Below are positions 35,848 through 44,691 of a stretch of DNA of 58,729 nt, piece by piece. Where the stretch lies: contig NVXM01000038.1 of assembly GCA_002733865.1 (NCBI GenBank), forward strand, positions 1 to 58,729. The letters are read 5' to 3'. Position 1 is the first letter of the stretch. Every line of letters begins with the position of its first letter. The notes under the pieces are model-generated. The model did no database searches. It was not told the DNA's origin and was given only the letters and a program-made list of their open reading frames with translations. A program made the translations under genes and the position numbers. Origin of the DNA: Sphingopyxis sp. (GTDB lineage: Bacteria > Pseudomonadota > Alphaproteobacteria > Sphingomonadales > Sphingomonadaceae).

Positions 35848-35883
35848 AAAAAAAGGCCGGACATAGCATGCGCTAGTCCGGCC
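35848..35883 (-). terminator. Intrinsic terminator after TonB-dependent receptor 1
   Basis: On the minus strand: stem GGCCGGAC, a 13-base inner segment, GTCCGGCC, then seven Ts. It lies just downstream of the first receptor gene. A homologous hairpin follows the second receptor. Confidence 0.85.
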
Positions 35884-35906
35884 CAGTTCGATCCACGGGA
35901 GGATAA

Positions 35907-38369
35907 TTAGAATTTGAAGGCGGCTTCCACAAATACCTGGCGGCCGCGGTTCTGGGTGACGACGAGATCATCGCCGACACCTGGCTGCAGGAATGGACGA
36001 CCACTGCTGGTGTTGTTCCAGATCTTGTCGGTAAGGTTAACACCGATCAGCGACAATTTCCATTTGCCGTCGGGATCACCGACCGAGACCGAACCATCGA
36101 AGGACACATAGCTGTCCTGGCGAAGGTCGTTCAGCGAGTCTTCGTTGGTGAAATAGGATCCGCTATATTGCACGTTTCCGTTCAGGCCCAACTCCAGCGC
36201 ATCGCCCATCGGGATCGTCCAGTCGAAAGCAGCGTTGCCCGAAAATTTCGGAGCGCGCGCGGCTTGACGACCATTCAAATCCTGGCCGGACGTTGTGACG
36301 AAGGGTGCCGTGAATTCGGCGTCGGTGTAGGCCAGCGAACCGGACAGGTTCAGACCCTCTACCGGAGTACGCCATCCCCATTCGACATCGACACCCTGGC
36401 TGGTCAGCTGGCTGGCGTTGAAGGTCAGGAACTGAACCGCAGCAGCATCGAACGTCTGCACCTGAAGATCATCGAAGACATAGTAGAAAAGCGATGTGTT
36501 CAGGGTAAAGCTGCGGTCCGCGAACTGCGCCTTGACGCCCACTTCGCCGCCGAGACCGGTTTCCGATTTGAACTTCAGCGAGTCAGCAACTGCTGCCCGC
36601 ACCGCCGGATCCGGATCATTGAATCCGAGCAAGCTGTTCGATGGCAGAGCACTGTTGTCGATGCCGCCCGATTTGAATCCGGTCTTGAAGGCGGCATAAA
36701 GGTTAACGTCGGGCGTGGCCTGATATTTGATCGAGACCTCCGGCGAGAAGTTTGAGTCCTTGAAGGTAATGGGACCCGAGAAGAAGCCGCTGTTGATGAA
36801 TGCCGGGGTCGAAGACAGGAAGGTGTGAACATAAGGAACACTGATTCTCGACACCTTCTTTTCATCGGTCCAGCGCACACCACCGGAAAGCTCCAGCTGA
36901 TCCGTAAAGGCAAGCGTTGCACTGGCAAAGAACGACAGGGCCTCGGTCTTGGTGTTCTGCTTCTTATACCAGTCGTAAGTGAAACCGGTTACCGGATCAG
37001 CGCCAAGGAACGAGATATTTACGCCCTGCTGCGAGGTGTTGAAATCGATATCCCGGGTTTCGTAAAACGCCCCGACCATGAAGTTGAACATACCGTCCAG
37101 ATCGCTCGTAACGCGCAGTTCCTGAGTGAACTGTTCCGTCTTGTTTACCGGATCGCTGCAACCTGCATTGCCCGGAGCACCGTTCGCGAACTGTCCGACA
37201 TAGGCATAGCAGTCGGTATCGATCGCATCGAGGCTGAGATAGCCGGAAACCGAAGAGAGAGTCAGGTAATCGGAAAGATCCAGATCCCATTTCAACCGGC
37301 CAAAGAAAATCTCGGTATCGCCATAGGGTACGCCATTTTCAAAACGCGGATCACCGCCCGATCCGGTCGGAACATTGGCAGCCAAGGCTGCAGCCGGATC
37401 CGACGTGTGATAAAGACCATCCTTGGAGTTACAATCCGCGTTGGACGGGATGACCACTGCGCCGCTCAGCAGATATACCGGATCTGCAACGCCATTCGCG
37501 CCGCAGTTGATATCGGTATGGCCGACCGCGCCATCGTTCTTGTTCTTGATATAGTTGAGCTTCAGATTGGCATTGAAATTGTCAGCAGGATCCCACTGCA
37601 ACGTCACGCGGCTCACAAAACTGCTGATGCCCCGCGAGTCCCGGATTGTGCCATCGGGATTGAAAGCCGGGGTGCCCGGAGCAAGCTTCACATAATCTTC
37701 GATGTCCTGATATTGCGCAGCGACCCGGATACCGAGCGTGTCGCTGATCGGACCGGAAATATGTCCGCCAACCGTGTATCCTTTTTCTTCAAATTCATAG
37801 GACGCTTTGCCAGCCATTTCCCAATCCCGGGTAGGGTTGGCAGACCGAATGGCAAACACGCCAGCAGACGCACTTTTTCCGAAGAAAAGAGATTGCGGGC
37901 CTTTCAGAACATCAATCTGTTCAACGTCAAAAAAGCCGGCCTGTACGATCCGCATGGTGCTAACCTGGACACCGTCGAAGTCAAAAGCGACAGCGGAATC
38001 GAAGGACGCCGAAATGTTGGACGAGCCGACACCGCGCAAACTGATCTGACCGCCGGATCCGGAACCGCCAACCTGCACATTCAGCGCAGGTACGCGGCTT
38101 ACCACATCGGCAATTTCATTGACCTGAAATTTCTCGAGCGTGTCGCCACCGATTGCCGTAACGGTCACCGGCACTTCCTGCAGCGTTTCCGTCTGCTTAC
38201 GAGCGACAACGGTAATGACATTGGATTCATCGATTTCATCAACCGCGTCCTGCGCATGGGCAGTGGTCGCGATTCCGGCAAAAGCCAAACTCGCTGCCGT
38301 TCCCAGCAGCAGTCCCTGGACGGATTTGCGAGGGCGAATATTATCGAGACGTGTCGATTGTGCAGTCAT
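35907..38369 (-). CDS. TonB-dependent outer membrane receptor, copy 1
   Basis: Outer-membrane active transporter of about 820 residues. The signal peptide ends at ATTAHAQ; a TonB-box-like ITVVARKQ follows, then the plug domain (VPALNVQVGGSGSGGQISLR, DVLKGPQSLFFGKSASAG) and a 22-strand-type barrel ending in GRQVFVEAAFKF with the terminal Phe. ATG 38369 or 38372 both follow GGAGAAA. It is nearly identical over most of its length to the next gene, differing mainly at the signal peptide, so it is a tandem duplication. The likely role is uptake of the substrate degraded by the neighbouring enzymes. Confidence 0.93.
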   Translation of the reverse strand: MTAQSTRLDNIRPRKSVQGLLLGTAASLAFAGIATTAHAQDAVDEIDESNVITVVARKQTETLQEVPVTVTAIGGDTLEKFQVNEIADVVSRVPALNVQVGGSGSGGQISLRGVGSSNISASFDSAVAFDFDGVQVSTMRIVQAGFFDVEQIDVLKGPQSLFFGKSASAGVFAIRSANPTRDWEMAGKASYEFEEKGYTVGGHISGPISDTLGIRVAAQYQDIEDYVKLAPGTPAFNPDGTIRDSRGISSFVSRVTLQWDPADNFNANLKLNYIKNKNDGAVGHTDINCGANGVADPVYLLSGAVVIPSNADCNSKDGLYHTSDPAAALAANVPTGSGGDPRFENGVPYGDTEIFFGRLKWDLDLSDYLTLSSVSGYLSLDAIDTDCYAYVGQFANGAPGNAGCSDPVNKTEQFTQELRVTSDLDGMFNFMVGAFYETRDIDFNTSQQGVNISFLGADPVTGFTYDWYKKQNTKTEALSFFASATLAFTDQLELSGGVRWTDEKKVSRISVPYVHTFLSSTPAFINSGFFSGPITFKDSNFSPEVSIKYQATPDVNLYAAFKTGFKSGGIDNSALPSNSLLGFNDPDPAVRAAVADSLKFKSETGLGGEVGVKAQFADRSFTLNTSLFYYVFDDLQVQTFDAAAVQFLTFNASQLTSQGVDVEWGWRTPVEGLNLSGSLAYTDAEFTAPFVTTSGQDLNGRQAARAPKFSGNAAFDWTIPMGDALELGLNGNVQYSGSYFTNEDSLNDLRQDSYVSFDGSVSVGDPDGKWKLSLIGVNLTDKIWNNTSSGRPFLQPGVGDDLVVTQNRGRQVFVEAAFKF

Positions 38370-38518
38370 CATTTTCTCCAAAAAAAATACCTCAGCGTTA
38401 AATCCGAGGTACATCCAAAATCATGCGGTCTTGCGCCGCCGTCATGGTGCGGCGATTAGCAGGTCAGTTAGTGCCTGCCACTGTCACTTTCGCTATTTTC
38501 GCCACCGATCGGGCAAAT

Positions 38519-38555
38519 AAAAGAAAGGCCGGGTCTAGCTCGCGCTAACCCGGCC
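38519..38555 (-). terminator. Intrinsic terminator after TonB-dependent receptor 2
   Basis: Minus-strand stem GGCCGGGT, inner segment TAGCGCGAGCTAG, ACCCGGCC, then a T-rich run. It resembles the hairpin at 35848-35883 closely enough to have been copied with the gene. It also separates the two receptors into distinct transcription units. Confidence 0.8.
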
Positions 38556-38579
38556 CATTTTTGATCAACGGGAGATTGA

Positions 38580-41039
38580 TCAGAACTTGAAGGCGGCTTC
38601 CACAAAGACCTGACGACCGCGGTTCTGGGTCACGATAAGGTCATCGCCTACACCGGGCTCCAGAAATGGACGTCCGCCGCTGGTGTTGACCCAGAGCTTG
38701 TCCGTCAGGTTGACACCGATGAGCGACAATTTCCACTTCCCGTCGGGATCACCAACCGAGATCGCTCCGTCAACGGACACATAACTGTCTTGCTTGAGAT
38801 CGGTCAGCGAGTCTTCATTGGTGAAATAGGAACTGCTATATTGCAAGTTGCCATTCAGCCCCAGCTCGATGGAATCGCCCATCGGAACGGACCAGTCAAA
38901 CGCAGCATTGGCTGCAAATTTTGGAGCCCGCGCAGCTGCTCGACCGTCAAGATCTTCGCCCGAGGTTGTCACGAACGGAGCGGTAAATTTAGCATCCGTA
39001 TAAGCGAATGAACCGGAGAAGTTCAAACCGTCGAGCGGCGTCCGCCATCCCCATTCCACATCAACGCCCTTACTGGTTAGCTGACTGGCATTGAAGGTTT
39101 GGAACTGGACAGTAGCAGCATCGAAATTTTGCACCTGGAGGTCATCGAAGACATAATAGAAGAGCGAAGTGTTGAGCGTCACGGTCCGGTCAGCAAACTG
39201 CGCTTTGACGCCTACTTCACCACCAAGGCCTGTTTCCGATTCGAACTTGAGAGAATCGGCAACCGCTTGGCGAACAGCCGGATCGGGATCGTTGAAACCC
39301 AGCAAGCTGTTGGATGGCAGCGCGCTGTTGTCGATACCGCCCGACTTAAAGCCGGTTTTAAACGCACCGTAGATATTGATATCCGGCGTGGCCTGATATT
39401 TTATCGAGACTTCCGGCGAGAAATTGGAGTCCTTGAATGTAATCGGACCCGAGAAGAAACCGCTACTGATAAACGCTGGGGTCGAAGACAGGAAGGTATG
39501 AACATAAGGCACCGAGATACGCGAAACCTTTTTCTCATCCGTCCAACGCACGCCGCCTGAGAGTTCCAACTGCTCAGTCAGGTCCAGGGTTGCGCTGGCA
39601 AAAAACGACAAGGCTTCGGTTTTCGTATTCTGCTTTTTATACCAGTCGTAGGTGTTACCCGTTACCGGGTCCGGGCCCACGAACGAGATATTGACACCCT
39701 GCTGGGAGGTATTGAAATCAATATCGCGATCTTCATAAAATGCGCCGATCATGAAATTGAACATGCCGTCAAAATCGCTTGCGATGCGAAGCTCTTGAGT
39801 AAATTGTTCGGTCTTGTTCGCCGGATCGCTACACCCGGAATTCGCTGGCAAGGTCGGAGAAAATTGACCGACATAGGCGTAGCAATCGGTGTCGACCGCG
39901 TCGAGGCTGAGGTAGCCGGAGACCGAGGACAAGGTCAGGGTATCAGACAGGTCCAGATCCCATCTCAAGCGGCCGAAGAAAATGTCGGTTTCGCCGAAGG
40001 GGATCCCATTTTGGAATCGTGGCTTTCCTGCCGATCCATCAGGAACCTGGCTTGTCAGAGCAGGTGCACCGTCTGACGTGTGATACAGGCCATCGCGATC
40101 GTTACAATCTGCGTTTGAAGGAATAACCAGACCGCCGCTGAGCAGATAGACGGGGTCTGCAACACCATTTGGGCCGCAGTTGATGTCGGAATGCCCGATG
40201 GCGCCATCATTCTTGTTCTTGACGTAGTTCAGCTTCAAATTGGCGCTGAAATTATCAGCGGGATCCCACTGCAAAGTCACGCGGCCAATGAAATTTTTCA
40301 GGCCCCTGCTGTTCCTGATTGTGCCATCCGGATTAAAAGCGGCGGTGCCCGGCGCCAGGTCCACATAATCTTCGATATCCTGATACTGGGCTGCTACGCG
40401 GACCCCGAGCGTATCGCTGATCGGGCCAGAAATATGGCCGCCGATCGTATATCCTTTTTCCTCGAACTCGTAGGAGGCCTTGCCAGCCATTTCCCATTCC
40501 TGGGTAGGATTGGCCGAACGGATCGAGATCACGCCGGCCGAGGCGCTCTTACCGAAGAACAGGGACTGCGGTCCTTTTAGAACATCGATTTGCTGGACAT
40601 CGAAAAAGCCTGCCTGGACCATGCGCATCGTGCTCACCTGCACGCCGTCAAAGTCAAAAGCCACGGCAGAGTCGAAGGCTGCCGAAATGTTGGACGAACC
40701 GACACCGCGCAGGCTGATTTGGCCGCCCGATCCGGAACCGCCGACTTGCACATTCAGCGCAGGTACCCGGCTCACCACATCGGCAATTTCATTGACCTGG
40801 AATTTTTCCAGCGTATCGCCGCCAATTGCGGTCACCGTAACCGGAACTTCCTGCAACGTTTCCGTCTGTTTCCGTGCGATAACGGTAATGATCGCGGTTT
40901 CATTGATTTCATCGGCATCTTGCGCCAACGCGGGCGAGGCAAGACCGGAACAAGCCATTGCCGCTGCAGACCCCAATAACAGAGATCTGATCGCCGTGCT
41001 TTTCAAGTCGGTTTTGTAGCGTGAGGTATATCTGGTCAT
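38580..41039 (-). CDS. TonB-dependent outer membrane receptor, copy 2
   Basis: An 819-residue receptor, tandem paralogue of the gene just downstream. The signal peptide ends at SPALAQ; ITVIARKQTETLQEVPVTVT and the plug with LKGPQSLFFGKSASAG are almost unchanged between copies, and the barrel ends ends in GRQVFVEAAFKF. Differences cluster in the signal peptide and in a few extracellular-loop positions, for example around residue 390 (QFSPTLPANSGCSDP here, QFANGAPGNAGCSDP in copy 1). Its own terminator and a 270-bp upstream region suggest independent transcription. Confidence 0.93.
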   Translation of the reverse strand: MTRYTSRYKTDLKSTAIRSLLLGSAAAMACSGLASPALAQDADEINETAIITVIARKQTETLQEVPVTVTAIGGDTLEKFQVNEIADVVSRVPALNVQVGGSGSGGQISLRGVGSSNISAAFDSAVAFDFDGVQVSTMRMVQAGFFDVQQIDVLKGPQSLFFGKSASAGVISIRSANPTQEWEMAGKASYEFEEKGYTIGGHISGPISDTLGVRVAAQYQDIEDYVDLAPGTAAFNPDGTIRNSRGLKNFIGRVTLQWDPADNFSANLKLNYVKNKNDGAIGHSDINCGPNGVADPVYLLSGGLVIPSNADCNDRDGLYHTSDGAPALTSQVPDGSAGKPRFQNGIPFGETDIFFGRLRWDLDLSDTLTLSSVSGYLSLDAVDTDCYAYVGQFSPTLPANSGCSDPANKTEQFTQELRIASDFDGMFNFMIGAFYEDRDIDFNTSQQGVNISFVGPDPVTGNTYDWYKKQNTKTEALSFFASATLDLTEQLELSGGVRWTDEKKVSRISVPYVHTFLSSTPAFISSGFFSGPITFKDSNFSPEVSIKYQATPDINIYGAFKTGFKSGGIDNSALPSNSLLGFNDPDPAVRQAVADSLKFESETGLGGEVGVKAQFADRTVTLNTSLFYYVFDDLQVQNFDAATVQFQTFNASQLTSKGVDVEWGWRTPLDGLNFSGSFAYTDAKFTAPFVTTSGEDLDGRAAARAPKFAANAAFDWSVPMGDSIELGLNGNLQYSSSYFTNEDSLTDLKQDSYVSVDGAISVGDPDGKWKLSLIGVNLTDKLWVNTSGGRPFLEPGVGDDLIVTQNRGRQVFVEAAFKF

Positions 41040-41309
41040 TACTCTCTCCCAAAATTGGCCCGACAGGTTTGGTCGTGACCTAATTCAAATCTGGCGGTTT
41101 TCTCCGCCTTGTTATGGATTTAATCTAAGCGTGAGTTCCCTCTCGCTCTGCTAGCCAATTTGATAGCAAATATTGAAAACTGTGCTCTTTCCGCAACATT
41201 TGGTCGGCTTCTGCCGTTAATCGTCAGGGCGGCTAACCATAATAGGAATTGCGTCGAACCGGATCGGCCAGCCTATAGCGATCTATTGGTCGAGCACAGG
41301 AGAGAGAAA
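41040..41309. promoter_or_regulatory. Divergent promoter region between receptor 2 and SDR
   Basis: About 270 bp with no gene, between divergent start codons. At about 41150-41169 it carries GCTAGCCAATTTGATAGC, an imperfect palindrome. A related string, GCCAGCTTTGATAGCTAGC, is found in the other divergent region of the cluster at about 51118-51136. A shared regulator is plausible but unproven. Confidence 0.4.
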
Positions 41310-42071
41310 ATGAGTCGCCTTACAGGAAAAATCGCAATTGTGACGGGAGCAGGTTCGGGCCTCGGAAAAGCAATCAGCGAAGCCTTTGCAGAGGAAGGCG
41401 CACGGCTCGTGCTGACTGACCTCGATCTCGAAAGTGTCAAGAAAGTCGCGGAAGCCATTGGCCCCGACGCAATCGCCTTGCAGCAGGACGTAGCCGAAGA
41501 AAAATTGTGGGACGATATCATGCAGGCGACGACCGACGCATTTGGATCTCCGCATATTCTGGTCAACAACGCCGGGCTGGTCATTCCCGGTACGATCGAG
41601 GATTGCTCGCTTGAACTGTTTCGCAAACAGACTTCGGTGATGCTCGACGGCGTGTTTCTGGGATGCCGGGCGGCAGTCAAGGCGATGAAATCCAACGACC
41701 AGCCAAGCTCGATCATCAATCTCAGTTCCATGGCCGCCTTGCAGGGCTATTCTCCGTTTGTCGCCTATAGTGCAGCCAAAGGCGGCGTGCGTTCGATGAC
41801 GAAATCCGTTGCCTTGCATTGCAAGGAGCAAAATTATCCGATCCGCTGCAACAGCCTTCATCCCGCGGGCATAGACACGCCGATGGTGCGACAGGAATCG
41901 GTCGGTGCCGGAGGCGCAGCCACGCCCGCAACGGGGATGATTCCGCTGGGTGATCTGGGACACCCCAATGACGTGGCAGCCTTATGCGTCTATCTGGCGA
42001 GCGATGAATCGCGTTTCATGACGGCCGGTGAATATCCGGTCGACAACGGCGCGCTTTACAAACCGGCCTGA
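41310..42071 (+). CDS. Short-chain dehydrogenase/reductase
   Basis: A 253-residue SDR. The cofactor loop is IAIVTGAGSGLGKAIS with an Asp following strand 2 (LVLTDLDLES), so NAD is likely preferred. NNAGLVIPG, the catalytic Ser in INLSSMAAL and Tyr/Lys in VAYSAAKGGVR are all present. Its pattern is like the 3-alpha/20-beta and 7-alpha-hydroxysteroid dehydrogenase group, fitting a steroid-like substrate, though such SDRs are broad. ATG at 41310 has an AGGAGAG site. It is divergent from receptor 2 and convergent with the NTF2-like gene. Confidence 0.9.
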   Translation: MSRLTGKIAIVTGAGSGLGKAISEAFAEEGARLVLTDLDLESVKKVAEAIGPDAIALQQDVAEEKLWDDIMQATTDAFGSPHILVNNAGLVIPGTIEDCSLELFRKQTSVMLDGVFLGCRAAVKAMKSNDQPSSIINLSSMAALQGYSPFVAYSAAKGGVRSMTKSVALHCKEQNYPIRCNSLHPAGIDTPMVRQESVGAGGAATPATGMIPLGDLGHPNDVAALCVYLASDESRFMTAGEYPVDNGALYKPA

Positions 42072-42073
42072 GC

Positions 42074-42466
42074 TCAAGCGGCGCTGCCGCCCATTGCAGC
42101 GGCCATCTGGTTCTGGAATTCGGCGAGATCGAAATAGTCGCGCCATTTCGCGATCTTGCCGTCGCGCATTTCAAATGTGCCCATCACCCGGATGGCAATC
42201 CACTGGCCGTTGATCCGGAACTTGTCGGTGCGCTCGGTCAGCACGGTATCGCCCTCGGCGACAATATGATGGACGATCCATTCGGCGCCATCGGATCCCA
42301 TGCCGGAGCCTTCGAAAAAAGCCCTGACCGCGTCGATACCGACGCAGGGTTCCATCGGAATATTGTGATAGAATATATCGTCGGTCATGGCCGCGTAAAT
42401 CGCGTCATAATCCAGCCGGTTCCAGGCATCGATAAAGGCGAGAACCTGTTGTTTGCTGTCTGCCAT
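42074..42466 (-). CDS. NTF2-like / limonene epoxide hydrolase-type protein
   Basis: A 130-residue alpha+beta cone protein of the SnoaL/limonene-1,2-epoxide hydrolase group. VLAFIDAWNRLDYDAIYAAM, DDIFYHNIPMEPCVGIDAVR and TFEMRDGKIAKWRDYFDLAEF follow the family order. It may hydrate, isomerise or simply bind a ring intermediate. ATG at 42466 has an AGGAG site nine bases upstream. It is the last gene of the minus-strand operon that starts at 47124. Confidence 0.85.
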   Translation of the reverse strand: MADSKQQVLAFIDAWNRLDYDAIYAAMTDDIFYHNIPMEPCVGIDAVRAFFEGSGMGSDGAEWIVHHIVAEGDTVLTERTDKFRINGQWIAIRVMGTFEMRDGKIAKWRDYFDLAEFQNQMAAAMGGSAA

Positions 42467-42481
42467 GATCAATCTCTCCTT

Positions 42482-43504
42482 CTAATCTGCTGGCGAAACG
42501 TCCAGAATCATCTTGCCCTGATTGGCGCCGGAAAACAGCTTCATGAACGCAGCATAGCTGTTTTCAATGCCGCGATCGATATCCTCGTCATGCTTGAGCT
42601 TGCCCTCGGCGAGCCATTTGCCCATTTCGGCAATGCCCTCGCCAAAGCGCGGCGGATAGTCGCGGACCAGGAAGCCCTTGATCGTCGCCTGCCGCGAGAT
42701 CAGATACCAGAGGTTGCGGATGCCGACCGGTTCCGGGCTGTTATATTCGCTGATCAGACCGCACAATACGACCCGGCCATGTTCGTTGATCGCGGTAATG
42801 CCGGCATCGAGAATCTCGCCGCCGACATTTTCCCAGATAATGTCGACACCATCCGGAGCGGCGTCTGCGATTTCCTTTTCGAGATCAGCCTGACTCTTGC
42901 CGCGATAATCAATCGCAGCATCAAAACCATAATCATCCACCAGCCGCGCGCATTTCTCAGCGCCGCCAGCAATGCCGACCACGCGGCAGCCCTTGATCTT
43001 GCCGATCTGGCCGACCAGCGAACCGACCGCCCCAGCAGCACCGGTCACCAACAGGGTTTCTCCCGCTTTCGGCTTGGCATCATCGATCATGCCAAAATAG
43101 GCGGTCATCCCGACCGCACCGAGGACCGACAGGAAATTGGTGGGCGACGGCACGAGCGAGGCGTCGACCGGGGAAGTAAAGCCGCCGGCTTGAACAACAG
43201 AATATTCCTCCATCGCCCCAAGACCCACAACCCATTGTCCGACCGGAAAATCGGGGTTCTTTGATTCGGCAACTCTGCCGACCGTGCTGGCGGTAACCGC
43301 AGCACCAAGTGCGATCGGCGGCATATAGCTTTCCGCATCGCTCATCCAGCCGCGCTGCGCCGGGTCCAGCGAGATATAGTGATTGCGGACCAGAAATGCG
43401 CCGTCGGACAGTTCCGGCACTTCCTCCTCGACCAGCGCAAAATCGCTTTCTTTTGGTTCGCCTACCGGGCGACTGACGAGCGTGAATTTGCGATTTGTGG
43501 TCAT
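42482..43504 (-). CDS. NADP-dependent oxidoreductase, zinc-free MDR type
   Basis: A 340-residue MDR enzyme of the leukotriene B4 dehydrogenase / 2-alkenal reductase group. SLDPAQRGWMSDAESYMPPI is the family's N-terminal substrate block, and LLVTGAAGAVGSLVGQIGKI with VVGIAGGAEKC are the NADP site. No zinc ligands are seen. The group reduces carbon-carbon double bonds next to a carbonyl. It lies 15 bp upstream of the NTF2-like gene and 3 bp after the acyl-CoA dehydrogenase stop codon. Confidence 0.9.
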   Translation of the reverse strand: MTTNRKFTLVSRPVGEPKESDFALVEEEVPELSDGAFLVRNHYISLDPAQRGWMSDAESYMPPIALGAAVTASTVGRVAESKNPDFPVGQWVVGLGAMEEYSVVQAGGFTSPVDASLVPSPTNFLSVLGAVGMTAYFGMIDDAKPKAGETLLVTGAAGAVGSLVGQIGKIKGCRVVGIAGGAEKCARLVDDYGFDAAIDYRGKSQADLEKEIADAAPDGVDIIWENVGGEILDAGITAINEHGRVVLCGLISEYNSPEPVGIRNLWYLISRQATIKGFLVRDYPPRFGEGIAEMGKWLAEGKLKHDEDIDRGIENSYAAFMKLFSGANQGKMILDVSPAD

Positions 43505-43507
43505 GGA

Positions 43508-44683
43508 TTATCCTTCGTTCGCGATTTTCTGGGATTTCTTGATCTTCTTGGCCAGCGACCATTTATGTACTTCGGTCGGACCATCATAGACCCGGAACGC
43601 GCGCACTTCGCGGAATACCTGCTCGACCACAGTATCGCGGCTGAGGCCGGTGCCGCCCATCACCTGGACGCAATTGTCGGCAATGCGGAACAGGGCCTCG
43701 GAAACGGCGACCTTGGCCATCGAGCTTTCGGTCGTACCCAGCGCGCCGGTATCGAGCACCTTGGCGCACCAGTCGATCATCAGTTCCGCCTGCTTGAGAT
43801 CGATCTGGTTCTGCGCCAGCATGAAGCCGACGCCTTCATGGTCGATCAGCGGTTTGCCGAAAGCCTGGCGTTTGCAGGCATAGTCGATGGCGATTTCCTG
43901 CGCGCGGTCACAGCTGCCGAGCCAGCGCATGCAGTGGGTCAGGCGCGCTGGCGACAGACGCACCTGCGCATATTTGAAGCCCTCGCCGCTTTCACCCAGC
44001 ATCTGGTCCGCCGGAACGCGAAGATTATCGATATGGACCACCGAATGGCTTCCCGGCATCGAGCTGTCGATCGTGTCCAGCACCCGTTCGATCTTGATCG
44101 CAGGATCGGGAAGGTCGACGAGAAACATCGTCGCCCCTTCTTCCGACTTGGCCATGATGATACCGACTTTCGCGCCCTTGGCACCGGTGATGAAGGTCTT
44201 GCGACCATTGATCACCCAGTGATTGCCATCCGGCTTTGCGGTCGTCTGCATCATCATCGGATCCGAACCGGCACCATTTTCGCTGGCCGGTTCGGTCATG
44301 AAAAAAGCGGAACGCGCCACGCCGGAAACCAGCGGCTCCAGAAAACGCTCCTTCTGCTCCGGCGACGCGCATTTGCCGAGCAGATACATATTGCCCTCGT
44401 CCGGCGCGAACGTGTTCACCGCCAGCGGGCCGAGCGGCGACAGGCCGGACTTGCGCAACACCAGCGCGGTCTCAAGATGGGTGAGATGGCTGCCATCCTC
44501 GCGGATATGCGGCGTCAGGATGCCCGCTTCCTTTGCCAGAACGCGCATTTCCTGGGCCAGTTCATCGGTCGGACCATGGTCCTCGCAGCGCTCGTCCTTT
44601 TCATAGGCAAAAATCTTGTCGCGGACGAATGTCTCCACCCGCTCGGCTATGTCACGCGCCTCGGCGCTGATTTCCTTGGTCAT
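43508..44683 (-). CDS. Acyl-CoA dehydrogenase (ACAD10/11-like)
   Basis: A 391-residue FAD-dependent acyl-CoA dehydrogenase. FFMTEPASENGAGSDP and INGRKTFITGAKGAKVG are the central blocks; the C-terminus reads QVMGGTGLSRDTVVEQVFRE and RVYDGPTEVHKWSLAKKI. The Glu of the common YEGT motif is replaced by Asp (YDGP), as seen in the ACAD10/11 and FadE36-like branch. ATG at 44683 has a TAGGAG site. It belongs to the thiolase/OB operon and probably acts on a CoA-activated side chain or ring fragment. Confidence 0.9.
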   Translation of the reverse strand: MTKEISAEARDIAERVETFVRDKIFAYEKDERCEDHGPTDELAQEMRVLAKEAGILTPHIREDGSHLTHLETALVLRKSGLSPLGPLAVNTFAPDEGNMYLLGKCASPEQKERFLEPLVSGVARSAFFMTEPASENGAGSDPMMMQTTAKPDGNHWVINGRKTFITGAKGAKVGIIMAKSEEGATMFLVDLPDPAIKIERVLDTIDSSMPGSHSVVHIDNLRVPADQMLGESGEGFKYAQVRLSPARLTHCMRWLGSCDRAQEIAIDYACKRQAFGKPLIDHEGVGFMLAQNQIDLKQAELMIDWCAKVLDTGALGTTESSMAKVAVSEALFRIADNCVQVMGGTGLSRDTVVEQVFREVRAFRVYDGPTEVHKWSLAKKIKKSQKIANEG

Positions 44684-44691
44684 TGGATCTC

